Assembly (NCBI GenBank): GCA_014361165.1
Contig: JACIWD010000074.1
Coordinates: 1-31,946 of the forward strand
Direction of reading: 5' to 3'
Source of the DNA: Candidatus Mnemosynella bozhongmuii
GTDB taxonomy: Archaea > Halobacteriota > Archaeoglobi > Mnemosynellales > Mnemosynellaceae
Length of the DNA stretch: 31,946 nt
Below are positions 23,004 through 30,949 of the stretch, in pieces. Each line of letters starts with the position of its first letter. The stretch's first letter is position 1. The notes beneath the pieces were generated by a model that worked only from the letters and a program-made list of their open reading frames with translations, was not told the DNA's origin and did not search any database. The position numbers and the translations under genes were made by a program.

Positions 23004-23730
23004 GGTTCTCCAGATTTATCTGCCACGGTTCTCTGAAATCGAGAAGAATTTCCATTGCCTTTCTGTATTTCTCTCCCTCATAAACTATGGCCTTTCCAGG
23101 AAAGACTCCGATGATCAGATCTGCTTCAGTGCTCTCTTTATTTGGTGCAGCCACATTGCTGAAAGATTCCACAATCAGAAGCTCATGTCTTTTTTTCAGA
23201 GTTCTCAGAGCTCTCTCAGATATGTCTCTTGCTCTCTGAAGAACATCGTCAATCATCTCAACCTCTATCTCCTCAACATCTCCCCTGAGAGATTTGAGAA
23301 GTTTTTCGACCTCCTCTCTGAGTGTTTCGCTCAGTAATTCGAGATTTTGGCTGACGAGGAAATGATGAGTTCTCTCATCACTCACTCTCATCAGGACAAG
23401 CTGATTGATCGAGAAGCGATACTGGGAGAAATTCCACTCAAGTTTTTCTGGATCAGGAGGTATTGCCAGAGATGCCACGGGATTTTCAATCTCAATTTCA
23501 TCCCTGCTCTCCGCAGCGGTGTGAAGTCTCAGAATGTCTCTTCCCACAAGAAAACCAAGCTCTCTGCTTTTCTCAATGACCTCGTAATGATACCATCCGC
23601 TGCTCGAACAGAAAGGTTTCGAAACTCCCACGTCAACACCGGATTGTTTTGCCTCTGATACAAGAACCTCTGCAAATGTTGTTTTACCGGAGTTCTCCGG
23701 AAGAGCTCCTGTTATGAGAATCATGCTCAT
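22900..23730 (-). CDS. P-loop NTPase of unknown role (archaeal, dethiobiotin-synthetase/MobB-like fold)
   Basis: The protein has 276 residues. The Walker A motif is GALPENSGKTTFAEVL, near the N-terminus as in dethiobiotin synthetase-like and MobB-like NTPases. ELLIVESFSNVAAPN is the Walker B-type segment and ADLIIGVFPGKAIVY follows. The middle region is helical and charged. I recognise the fold but not a function. Starts at 23730 and 23724 are both possible. It diverges from the GPN GTPase with a 47-base gap and overlaps the 3' end of the radical SAM gene by 104 bases. Confidence 0.75.
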   Translation of the reverse strand: MSMILITGALPENSGKTTFAEVLVSEAKQSGVDVGVSKPFCSSSGWYHYEVIEKSRELGFLVGRDILRLHTAAESRDEIEIENPVASLAIPPDPEKLEWNFSQYRFSINQLVLMRVSDERTHHFLVSQNLELLSETLREEVEKLLKSLRGDVEEIEVEMIDDVLQRARDISERALRTLKKRHELLIVESFSNVAAPNKESTEADLIIGVFPGKAIVYEGEKYRKAMEILLDFREPWQINLENLMELLKPLKTIELKPKELGNRGIFEELRNEFLNL

Positions 23731-23777
23731 GAACATCACCATCAAAGCTAAATAGACTCCTGATCTTATCTTTTCTG

Positions 23778-24542
23778 ATGACTCTTGATCGTATTTACAT
23801 TTACTTTATCGGAACTGCAGGGAGCGGAAAAAGTTATCTCACAAAGAGCTTTGGCGAGTGGCTCGATCTGAAGAGGCTTGACTATGTCACCGTCAATCTC
23901 GATCCCGGAGCGGAGATGATTCCGTATTCTCCGGATGTTGACATCAGGGAGTGGTTCACTCTTGAGGACATCATGCAGAACTATGGTGTTGGACCAAACG
24001 GAGCTCAGATTGTGGGAGCAGACCTCATAAGCCTGAAGGCGGAGGAGATAAAAGAGGAGATAGATGGATACAGCGGAGAATATGTTCTCATCGACACTCC
24101 CGGTCAGATGGAGCTTTTCACTCTCAGAAAAGCAAGCGAGATTATCATTGATGTTCTCGAAAGATCGAGAAGCGTGATGGTATTCCTCTTCGATCCAATG
24201 GTTTCGAGAACTCCTGATGGATTTCTGAGCGTGCTCTTCATGTGTGCATCCGCAACTTTCAGATTGAAGATCCCCCAGATTCCTGTTCTCTCCAAGTCTG
24301 ATCTTCTTAGTGAGGATGAGGTGGAGAGGATTGTTGAGTGGAGTGGAAATCCTGATGCGCTCTACGAGGAGCTTCGGGGGGAGGGAGTCTCGCTGGAGCT
24401 CTTCCATGCTCTGAAAGAGAGCAGAATATCTCAGGAAATTTACCCTGTATCTTCAGAAACCTTCTTCGGGATGGAAGACATCTACGATGGAATTCAGGAA
24501 ATTTTCTATGGAGGGGAGGACACCGAGGGAATTCTGTTTTAA
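23778..24542 (+). CDS. GPN-loop GTPase
   Basis: The protein has 254 residues. The motifs are IGTAGSGKS (P-loop), the diagnostic YGVGPNGA loop inserted into the active site of the dimer partner, VLIDTPGQMELF (G3) and VLSKSDLL (G4-like). This family in eukaryotes (GPN1-3) assembles RNA polymerase II; the archaeal role is not settled. A short AT-rich leader and no ribosome site suggest leaderless expression. Confidence 0.95.
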   Translation: MTLDRIYIYFIGTAGSGKSYLTKSFGEWLDLKRLDYVTVNLDPGAEMIPYSPDVDIREWFTLEDIMQNYGVGPNGAQIVGADLISLKAEEIKEEIDGYSGEYVLIDTPGQMELFTLRKASEIIIDVLERSRSVMVFLFDPMVSRTPDGFLSVLFMCASATFRLKIPQIPVLSKSDLLSEDEVERIVEWSGNPDALYEELRGEGVSLELFHALKESRISQEIYPVSSETFFGMEDIYDGIQEIFYGGEDTEGILF

Positions 24543-24565
24543 AAAAGGAAAAGGAAGAAGGAGAT

Positions 24566-25552
24566 TTAAACTATTCCTATCTCCTTCAGAACCTTTCTGA
24601 CCTCCTCCTTTTCTTCAGCTGAGAGCTCCTTCAGCGGAGGTCTCAGAGGTCCTCCGTGCAGCCCAACGATGTCCATTGCAGCCTTTCCAACAAGCATGTA
24701 CATGTAATTCGTTCTGAAGGCCTCCGGAAGAACAGAGTGATCAACTCTCTTCTTCAGGAGCTTCATCATTAGAAGCTGAATCGGCGAGAGCTTCGTGACA
24801 GCTTTCATCGCCTCCACGAAATCTCCCTTCATGACGGCTTCATAGACCGCATAGCTCATCTCCGGTGCAAAGTTTCCTATGAAGGTCACGAATCCCTTGT
24901 ATTTCAATCCATATGCAGCTGAAGCGGGATAGTGGAATTCTCCGAAGCCATTCAGAAGAACCATGTCCTTCTCATCTATCAGAAGAGCTTTGAGCATGTA
25001 GTCTATTGCAGTCGGGCTGTTATCCTTTATTGCCACAATATTCTCAATCTTCGCGAGCTCTGCAACGAGATCTGCTGGAATGAAGGTTCCCGAGACATCT
25101 GCATTGTTGTAAATCATCACAGCTATGTCAACAGCATCTGCAATGCTCTTGAAATGCTCATAGAGCTCCTCGCGATAGGCTCTGTGATAGTATGGAGGTG
25201 TGCTCATAACACAATCTGCGCCGACCTCTTCAGCGTATTTCGCAAGTTCAACAGCTTCTATTGAACTCGGTCTGCTCACTCCTGCCACGACAGGAACCTT
25301 TCCGTCAGCAACCTCGACAACAGTTTTTATGACCTTCTTCTGCTCCTCCATCGAAAGAGCATAGGCTTCCGTTGTGCTCCCATTCGTCATGATCACAACG
25401 TCTTTTTTCCCATCTTCCGCGAAATCAACCAGAAATTTTGTGTTCTCCTTCAGTCCTTCGTAGTTCACCTCTAAATTCTCATGCATCGGGCAGTACTGGA
25501 CTGGAATGATTCCCTTACAGGCTTTTTTAAATTCTTCTGGACTCATGCTCAT
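24566..25552 (-). CDS. DapA/NAL-superfamily aldolase, substrate uncertain
   Basis: This 328-residue TIM barrel keeps the Schiff-base lysine (K176 in NIVAIKDNSPTA) and the catalytic tyrosine (Y148 in VMIYNNADVSG). The dihydrodipicolinate synthase hallmarks are altered: TNGSTTEA replaces the usual GTTGE stretch, and YNNADVSG lacks the arginine of YNVPxRTG that binds aspartate semialdehyde. It is also longer than typical DapA. A different aldol or lyase substrate is likely. GGTGA places the start at ATG 25552. The stop is 23 bases from the GPN gene. Confidence 0.78.
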   Translation of the reverse strand: MSMSPEEFKKACKGIIPVQYCPMHENLEVNYEGLKENTKFLVDFAEDGKKDVVIMTNGSTTEAYALSMEEQKKVIKTVVEVADGKVPVVAGVSRPSSIEAVELAKYAEEVGADCVMSTPPYYHRAYREELYEHFKSIADAVDIAVMIYNNADVSGTFIPADLVAELAKIENIVAIKDNSPTAIDYMLKALLIDEKDMVLLNGFGEFHYPASAAYGLKYKGFVTFIGNFAPEMSYAVYEAVMKGDFVEAMKAVTKLSPIQLLMMKLLKKRVDHSVLPEAFRTNYMYMLVGKAAMDIVGLHGGPLRPPLKELSAEEKEEVRKVLKEIGIV

Positions 25553-25675
25553 AGAGTTCACCACTCAATTTTTCATGATGATCCGTTAAATATTTTTCTT
25601 TATCTTTTGAACACCGAAAGATGAGTGAGAGTAATATTGAAAAAGCTTAAATTCTTAAAAATGATTCTTCCATCC

Positions 25676-25987
25676 ATGGAATCAGAGGAAAGCTCCAGGG
25701 GAGGAGATGGGAGGAAGATAATCTCAATTTCCGGAGCGATAGTCTTTCTCGCAGGAGTTGCCCTTCTGATCTACACATTCTTCACAGCTTTCTCGTTTTT
25801 AACAGATCCTGAAGGAATCATAAGATTCTCGGAGGCATTCATGCAGAGACTTCCTCCGTCGCAGGGTTTCGAGGGCATAGTTCAGCTCCTCATCTCATAT
25901 CTGCTTCCAGTTCTGCTTCTCTTTGTCATGGGTTCTGTTGCCTCGAAGATAGCCTCTCAGGGAATTCAGATGCTGAGAATGAGATAG
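25676..25987 (+). CDS. small membrane protein of unknown function
   Basis: The protein has 103 residues. Two hydrophobic helices are visible: IISISGAIVFLAGVALLIYT and LLISYLLPVLLLFVMGSV. A loop with FLTDPEGIIRFSEAFMQRLP lies between them. ATG 25676 is about 27 bases after an AT-rich box (TTAAATTCTTAAAA), suggesting a leaderless transcript; upstream methionines at 25661 or 25625 are alternatives. I recognise no family. It precedes the exosome superoperon but has a separate promoter. Confidence 0.65.
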   Translation: MESEESSRGGDGRKIISISGAIVFLAGVALLIYTFFTAFSFLTDPEGIIRFSEAFMQRLPPSQGFEGIVQLLISYLLPVLLLFVMGSVASKIASQGIQMLRMR

Positions 25988-26000
25988 TCCTTCAGCAAGA

Positions 26001-26008
26001 TTTAAATT
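26001..26008 (+). promoter_or_regulatory. TATA box of the eL15/exosome superoperon
   Basis: TTTAAATT lies about 27-30 bases upstream of a purine-rich GAGAGTGG (26031), where transcription would begin. No other strong TATA-like element separates it from the genes downstream to eL37. Confidence 0.55.
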
Positions 26009-26027
26009 TGATGAGCTCATCTGAAAT

Positions 26028-26101
26028 CCTGAGAGTGGCGGGAGAAATCCCGCTGGGATGTGGCCACAGGGCTGAACCGTAAAACAGTGGTGGTGAGAGA
26101 A
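26028..26101 (+). promoter_or_regulatory. structured leader (or small RNA) upstream of eL15
   Basis: The leader holds a perfect 6-bp hairpin with a GAAA tetraloop (GCGGGA 26038-26043, TCCCGC 26048-26053) and a competing pairing of CCT 26028-26030 plus GTGGC 26035-26039 with GCCAC 26063-26067 plus AGG 26068-26070. The palindrome TGTGGCCACA (26059-26068) overlaps the second. The two folds share bases 26038-26039, so they exclude each other. This could be an autoregulatory ribosomal-protein leader or a guide RNA; I could not fit C/D boxes. Confidence 0.45.
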
Positions 26102-26692
26102 TTGAGATCTGTTTACAGCTATATTGGAGAACTCTGGAAGAGACCTTCTGACGAGCCCCTCAGAGAGATTCTCTGGGAGCGATACATTCAGTGGAGAAGA
26201 GAGCCATCTGTTGTGAGAATTGAGAGACCAACGAGGATAGACAGGGCAAGGTCTCTTGGATACAAGGCAAAGCAGGGAATCATTGTTGCGAGAGTCAGAG
26301 TCAGGAGAGGTGGAGCAAGAAAGAAGAGATTCAGGAAGGGAAGAAGAACTGCAAGAATGGGAGTTAACAAGATAACAAGGGGCAAGAGTCTTAAGAGAAT
26401 TGCCGAGGAGAGAGCGGCGAGGAGATTTCCAAATCTCGAGGTTTTGAACTCCTATTACGTGGGAGAGGACGGCAGGTACAAGTGGTTCGAGGTCATTCTC
26501 GTGGATCCGCATCATCCCGTGATAAAAAGTGACAAGAATCTGAACTGGATATGCCATCCCTCTCACAGAGGAAGAGTCTTCCGCGGAAAGACCTCTGAAG
26601 GAAGGAAGAACAGAGGAATGAGGAAGCGCAAGGGAAGAGGCAGGGAGAAGAACTATCCGAGCATAAGAGCTCATAAAAGGCGAGGGAAGTGA
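26102..26692 (+). CDS. rpl15e: 50S ribosomal protein eL15 (L15e)
   Basis: The protein has 196 residues and is very basic. It opens RSVYSYIGELWKRPSDEPLR and holds RARSLGYKAKQGIIVARVRV, GRYKWFEVILVDPHHP and a basic tail RAHKRRGK, all typical of L15e. TTG 26102 is chosen because GGTGAG is five bases upstream and family proteins begin just before the YSYI segment; the frame is open further up to GTG 26060 but that part is not L15e-like. Confidence 0.93.
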   Translation: MRSVYSYIGELWKRPSDEPLREILWERYIQWRREPSVVRIERPTRIDRARSLGYKAKQGIIVARVRVRRGGARKKRFRKGRRTARMGVNKITRGKSLKRIAEERAARRFPNLEVLNSYYVGEDGRYKWFEVILVDPHHPVIKSDKNLNWICHPSHRGRVFRGKTSEGRKNRGMRKRKGRGREKNYPSIRAHKRRGK

Positions 26693-27147
26693 TACGCTCA
26701 TTAAGATTCCGCACCCTCGCACATGCAACTGAAGATGAGAGTTTAATCGAGAGTATTTTTCTCTCTCTTCTTCCTTCAGACGGAACCTTCAGAAAGTTCA
26801 AGACAAAGGGCCACTTCGGAAATCCAATAATTTACTTTGAGGGAAGCGTTGAGAAGAAGTGTGAGAGGCATCTTGTGGAGCTTCTCTCAAAACTCTCTGA
26901 AGAGGATCTCGATATGCTTGAAAGAACACTCGAGATGAGAACTGATGAAGAGGGAACGGTTCACATGAGGTTTGACAAGCAGAAGGCGGTTGATTCAGAG
27001 CTCAAACTGACGGAATCATCAGATGCAATAGCAGTCAGCGTAAAGATTGTTACCTATCCTCTCAGGAAGGATAAGGTGATGGAGGAGATGAGGGGTAAGA
27101 TTGAAGAGGCGAGAATTTTACGATCTCGGAATAAGGTGTCAGGATGA
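26689..27147 (+). CDS. COG1325 RNA-binding protein, exosome-operon associated
   Basis: This 152-residue protein has the fold of the archaeal RNA_binding/DUF54 family (COG1325), long predicted to work with the exosome from gene order. It opens IRSLRFRTLAHATEDESLIE, and the segment FKTKGHFGNPIIYFEG is typical. GTG 26689 overlaps the L15e stop by four bases. It overlaps Rpp30 by 47 bases. Confidence 0.85.
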   Translation: MIRSLRFRTLAHATEDESLIESIFLSLLPSDGTFRKFKTKGHFGNPIIYFEGSVEKKCERHLVELLSKLSEEDLDMLERTLEMRTDEEGTVHMRFDKQKAVDSELKLTESSDAIAVSVKIVTYPLRKDKVMEEMRGKIEEARILRSRNKVSG

Positions 27148-27739
27148 AAGAGTCGAGAATTTCGCACTTGAACTCGGATTTAAAGAGGTCTGGAGATTCC
27201 AGACTCCGGAAAATTTCGATGGAGGTCCCCTTCTTCTTGCCCCTTCTGATCAGAGGGAATTCAGAAGGCAGATAGCGAAATTTCATGGAAAAGCAAAAAT
27301 AATTGGCGTCCTCTCCTCCTCAATGAAGAATGACCGCAAATACATCAGAAATGATTTCGTGCACATCCTTCACGGTGCTCACAGATATCGGTTCAACAGA
27401 AGTTTTGTGAGAGAGCTGAAGGAGAACAGCATAGCGGTCATCTTTGATCTCTCTCCCCTTCTTGAGAGGGGGAGAACAAGAAGCGTCTCCCTCTACAGAA
27501 TGAGACACAATTTCAGTCTTGTGAAGAAAAAGGGAGTTCTTTTCCTTCTCTCAAGCGGAGCAAAGAGTTTGCTCTCAATGAGAGCACCTCTGGAGCTTGT
27601 TGCCATGGCATCTCTTTTCGATATGAGCAGAGAAGATGCACTCAGAGCTCTTCATGAAAATGCGGAGAGTTTGAGGAAAAGAACCTCTCCTCATTACATT
27701 CGAGAGGGTGTTGAAGTGGTGGAGAAGAATGAAGGATGA
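27101..27739 (+). CDS. rnp3: RNase P protein component 3 (Rpp30)
   Basis: This 212-residue TIM-barrel protein subunit of RNase P works with Pop5 to activate the catalytic RNA for tRNA 5' processing. Signs are EFYDLGIRC at the start, a central FDLSPLLERGRTRSVSLYRM and the end SSGAKSLLSMRAPLELVAMA. TTG 27101 is the only in-frame start near the AGGGG ribosome site, so the overlap with the upstream gene is real. Confidence 0.9.
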   Translation: MKRREFYDLGIRCQDERVENFALELGFKEVWRFQTPENFDGGPLLLAPSDQREFRRQIAKFHGKAKIIGVLSSSMKNDRKYIRNDFVHILHGAHRYRFNRSFVRELKENSIAVIFDLSPLLERGRTRSVSLYRMRHNFSLVKKKGVLFLLSSGAKSLLSMRAPLELVAMASLFDMSREDALRALHENAESLRKRTSPHYIREGVEVVEKNEG

Positions 27740-28085
27740 GAGATTCAGATATCTTGCAGTCAGAATCCATTCGGAAGAAGAAATCGGAGAGGAGGAGTTT
27801 TTAAGAGAGCTCTGGATCTCTGCTTATTCCCTTTTTGGAGATCTCGGAGTGAGCAGAATAAATCTGAAGCTCGTGAGATACAGATATCCCTTCGCGGTTG
27901 TCAGATGTTCCCACAAATCAGTTGATATGCTCCGCTCAGCTCTGGCCTGTATGAAGGAGGTTAACGGCAAGGAGCTCTGCATTCAGGTTCTCGGGAGCTC
28001 CGGGACGATAAAGACTGCTATAGAAAAGTTTATACAAAAAAGGTTATCAGAATTAGGTAAAGCCGAGAATCACATGAGTTCTTAA
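27729..28085 (+). CDS. rnp2: RNase P protein component 2 (Pop5)
   Basis: This 118-residue RNA-binding partner of Rpp30 contains RYLAVRIHSEEEIGEEEFLR, WISAYSLFGDLGVSRINLKL and IQVLGSSGTIKTAIEKF, which fit Pop5. ATG 27729 overlaps rnp3 by 11 bases and has GGAG upstream. Confidence 0.9.
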   Translation: MKDERFRYLAVRIHSEEEIGEEEFLRELWISAYSLFGDLGVSRINLKLVRYRYPFAVVRCSHKSVDMLRSALACMKEVNGKELCIQVLGSSGTIKTAIEKFIQKRLSELGKAENHMSS

Positions 28086-28104
28086 ATTTTGGAGAGTGAG
28101 AGAA

Positions 28105-28827
28105 ATGCATGTGGCACCTCAAATGGGATATGACAGGGCAATAACTGTTTTCAGTCCTGACGGAAGGCTCTTTCAGGTTGAATATGCGAGAGAGGCGGTT
28201 AAGAGAGGAACTCCTGCGATAGGAATAAACACGACAGAGGGAGTCATTCTGCTGGTTGATAAAAGAGTTACCACCAGGCTTCTCGAACCGAGCTCTATAG
28301 AGAAGATCTATCAGATTGATGAGCATATCGGAGTTGCCACTTCAGGACTCGTTGCGGATGCAAGAATGCTCGTTGACAGAGCCAGGCTGGAGGCAATGAT
28401 AAACAGGGTGGTTTATGATGAGCCCATCGAAGTTGAAACTCTGGCAAAGAAAATCTGTGATTTCAAGCAGCAGTTCACCCAGTACGGAGGAGTGAGACCT
28501 TTTGGAACGTCTCTTCTGATTGCCGGTGTTGATACAAGGAGCAGACTTTATGAAACAGATCCGAGCGGAGCTCTTCTGGGATACAAGGCAACAGCAATCG
28601 GAGCAAACAGAAATGTTGTCATGGAGCTTCTGGAGGAGAAATACAGAGACGACATGACTCTTGAGGAGGGAATTCTCCTCGGAATGGAGGCTCTCGTAAA
28701 AGCAACCGAAGGAGAGGCCTCAGCAGAAACAGTGGAGGTCGGATACATCACACTGAAGGAGAAAAAGCTGAGAAAGATGGAGAAAGAGAAAATTGCGGAG
28801 TATCTTGAAAGAGTGAAGAAGGAGTGA
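28105..28827 (+). CDS. psmA: proteasome subunit alpha
   Basis: This 240-residue outer-ring subunit of the 20S proteasome gates substrate entry. The N-terminal gate MHVAPQMGYDRAITVFSPDG and the alpha signature GRLFQVEYAREAVKRG are clear; later FKQQFTQYGGVRPFGTSLLI and ETDPSGALLGYKA are diagnostic. ATG 28105 matches the family start. A TATA-like TTAAATTTT just upstream (28081-28089) may provide an extra start of transcription. Confidence 0.97.
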   Translation: MHVAPQMGYDRAITVFSPDGRLFQVEYAREAVKRGTPAIGINTTEGVILLVDKRVTTRLLEPSSIEKIYQIDEHIGVATSGLVADARMLVDRARLEAMINRVVYDEPIEVETLAKKICDFKQQFTQYGGVRPFGTSLLIAGVDTRSRLYETDPSGALLGYKATAIGANRNVVMELLEEKYRDDMTLEEGILLGMEALVKATEGEASAETVEVGYITLKEKKLRKMEKEKIAEYLERVKKE

Positions 28828-28836
28828 GATGTCCTC

Positions 28837-29535
28837 ATGGTGAGGCTTGAAGATGCCGTTGTCGCAAGATTGAAAACTCATGGAAAGACCTTCGAGATTC
28901 TGGTGGATCCAGAGCTGGCCTTCAAGGTAAAGCAGGGAGAAAAGGATGTCAATTTCGAGGAGCTTCTTGCAGTCGAAGAGATCTTCTCGGATGCCTCGAA
29001 GGGTGAAAGAGCCTCTGAGGAAGATCTGAAATCAATTTTCGGAACAAAGGATGTATATGAGGTTGCAAGGAAAATCATTGAAAAAGGAGACATCCAGATA
29101 ACCGCAGAGCAGAGAAGAAGGATGATAGAAGATAGAAGGAAGCAGATAGTCTCAATAATCGCGAGAAATGCGATAAATCCTCAGACAGGGACTCCGCATC
29201 CACCTTCGAGAATCGAGAAGGCAATGGAAGAAGCAGGAGTCCACATTGATCTTCACAAGAGCATAGATGAGCTGGTCAATGAAGTCCTCAGAGCAATAAG
29301 ACCGATCATTCCGATAAAATTTGAAGAGGTGAAAATTGCATTCAAAATACCTCCCCAGCACGTTGGAAGGTGTATGGGGGCACTGAGATCTTTTGGAGAA
29401 ATTGAGAAAGAGGAATGGGGTTCGGATGGCTCCTGGATGGCAATAATAAGGATGCCGGCCGGACTTCAGAACGATTTCTATGAAACCCTCAACAAGCTCA
29501 CGCACGGAGAGGCGGAAACAAGGCTTGTGAAGTGA
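28837..29535 (+). CDS. SBDS-family ribosome maturation protein
   Basis: This 232-residue archaeal homologue of Shwachman-Bodian-Diamond protein releases aIF6 from the large subunit with an EF-2-like GTPase. All three domains are present: N-terminal FYSH domain (ARLKTHGKTFEILVDPELAF), central helices (EQRRRMIEDRRKQIVSIIAR, then TGTPHPPSRIEKAMEEAGVH) and a C-terminal ferredoxin-like domain. It lies between proteasome and exosome genes, a conserved archaeal order. Confidence 0.96.
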   Translation: MVRLEDAVVARLKTHGKTFEILVDPELAFKVKQGEKDVNFEELLAVEEIFSDASKGERASEEDLKSIFGTKDVYEVARKIIEKGDIQITAEQRRRMIEDRRKQIVSIIARNAINPQTGTPHPPSRIEKAMEEAGVHIDLHKSIDELVNEVLRAIRPIIPIKFEEVKIAFKIPPQHVGRCMGALRSFGEIEKEEWGSDGSWMAIIRMPAGLQNDFYETLNKLTHGEAETRLVK

Positions 29536-29544
29536 GGTGTTTTA

Positions 29545-30222
29545 ATGGCAAGGGAAATAGTGGTTCCAGGAGATCTTCTCTCAACTGACAGAAGAAAGGC
29601 AGGGGAAGGGACATATGTTGAGAGAGGAAAGGTTTACGCCTCAATTTATGGAATTCTCGACAGAAAGGGTGACAAAATAAGGGTAATCCCTCTCGCCGGA
29701 AAATACATTCCCTCTCCCGAGGATGTCGTTATAGGAAAGATCGTTGAAATTGGGTTCTCGTTCTGGAATGTTGACATAAATTCTCCCTATGAAGGAGTTC
29801 TCCACATTTCCGAGGTGAACAGAAAAATAGATCCGAACAGAATTGATGAGTTTCTGAGCATTGGAGACATGATAATAGGGAAGGTGAAGAGAATAGACCC
29901 TGCGATGAGGGTTGAACTCACTCTCAAAGGGGAGAGATTTTTCGGAAAGATAACGGAGGGCAGAGTCATAGAAATAGCCCATACCAGAGTTCCGAGAGTT
30001 ATAGGAAGAGGAGGTTCGATGATATCTCTTCTCAAGAAGGAGACGGGATGTCAGATTTATGTTGGACAGAACGGGAGAATATGGATAAAGGGAGATGAGA
30101 AAAACATGAGCATTCTTGAAAGCGCAATAGCGCTCATAGAGAGGGAAGCCCATACAATAGGTCTTACCGAAAAGGTTCAGGAATTGATAAGGAGTGAAAA
30201 GGAAAAGTTGCGTGGTGATTGA
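29545..30222 (+). CDS. rrp4: exosome RNA-binding subunit Rrp4
   Basis: This 225-residue cap subunit of the archaeal exosome feeds RNA into the Rrp41-Rrp42 ring. It has an N-terminal domain (IVVPGDLLSTDRR), an S1 domain (NSPYEGVLHISEVN...GDMIIGKVKRI) and a KH-type domain with VPRVIGRGGSMISLLKKETG. ATG 29545 follows GAGGTG. The spacing to SBDS is nine bases. Confidence 0.96.
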   Translation: MAREIVVPGDLLSTDRRKAGEGTYVERGKVYASIYGILDRKGDKIRVIPLAGKYIPSPEDVVIGKIVEIGFSFWNVDINSPYEGVLHISEVNRKIDPNRIDEFLSIGDMIIGKVKRIDPAMRVELTLKGERFFGKITEGRVIEIAHTRVPRVIGRGGSMISLLKKETGCQIYVGQNGRIWIKGDEKNMSILESAIALIEREAHTIGLTEKVQELIRSEKEKLRGD

Positions 30223-30223
30223 G

Positions 30224-30949
30224 GTGCAACAAAAACCCGAGAAGCTTATTATTGATGGAAGGAGAATAGATGGTAGAGCTCCAGACGAGCTCAGACCCAT
30301 GAAGATTGTTGTGGGGCCTCTTCACAGAGCGGACGGATCATGCTATCTTGAGCACGGAAAGAACAAGGTCATGGCAGCTGTCTACGGACCAAGAGAGGTT
30401 CATCCGAAGCATCTTCAGGAGGCAACTCATGCAATAGTGAGATACCGCTACAACATGGCTCCCTTCAGCGTTGAAGAGAGAAAGAGACCCGGGCCGGATA
30501 GAAGGAGCATAGAGATCTCGAAGGTGAGCAGAGAGGCTCTTGAATCCGTGATCCTCAAGGAATACTTTCCGAGATCGACAATAGACATCTTCGTTGAAAT
30601 TCTTCAGGCAGATGCAGGAACGAGGGTTGCAGCTCTGAATGCTGCTTCTGTCGCTCTTGCAGATGCAGGAATTCCAATGAGGGGCCTCATCTCAGCCTGC
30701 TCAGTTGGTAAGGTGGATGACACGCTTGTGCTCGATCTTTGCAAGGAGGAGGACAATTACGGTCAGGCTGACATGCCTGTTGCAATTCTCGCAAACACGG
30801 GTGAGATAACTCTGCTTCAGATGGACGGCCATCTGACCAGAGAGGAATTTGAGAGAGCTCTTGAGATGGCCATAGAGGGTTGCAAGAGAATTTACAAGAT
30901 GCAGAGGGAGGCTCTGCTTGCAAGATACGGAGGTATTGAAAATGAATGA
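30224..30949 (+). CDS. rrp41: exosome phosphorolytic subunit Rrp41
   Basis: This 241-residue RNase PH-fold subunit bears the active site that degrades RNA 3' to 5' with phosphate. Signs are DGRRIDGRAPDELRPMKI, MAPFSVEERKRPGPDRRSIE (RNA and phosphate binding) and the acidic cluster EEDNYGQADMPVA. GTG 30224 is chosen because GGTGAT lies five bases upstream; it starts one base after the rrp4 stop. Confidence 0.95.
   Translation: MQQKPEKLIIDGRRIDGRAPDELRPMKIVVGPLHRADGSCYLEHGKNKVMAAVYGPREVHPKHLQEATHAIVRYRYNMAPFSVEERKRPGPDRRSIEISKVSREALESVILKEYFPRSTIDIFVEILQADAGTRVAALNAASVALADAGIPMRGLISACSVGKVDDTLVLDLCKEEDNYGQADMPVAILANTGEITLLQMDGHLTREEFERALEMAIEGCKRIYKMQREALLARYGGIENE

Noticed and set aside
23766..24407. 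213-codon open frame on the minus strand
   Set aside because: It is antisense to the GPN GTPase with full G-motifs; no family signal.
26001..26092. C/D box guide RNA upstream of eL15 (TGATGA near 26009 with CTGA motifs)
   Set aside because: The first CTGA is only six bases after the TGATGA and no C' box is found, so guide geometry fails; also it would lie at or before the expected transcript start.
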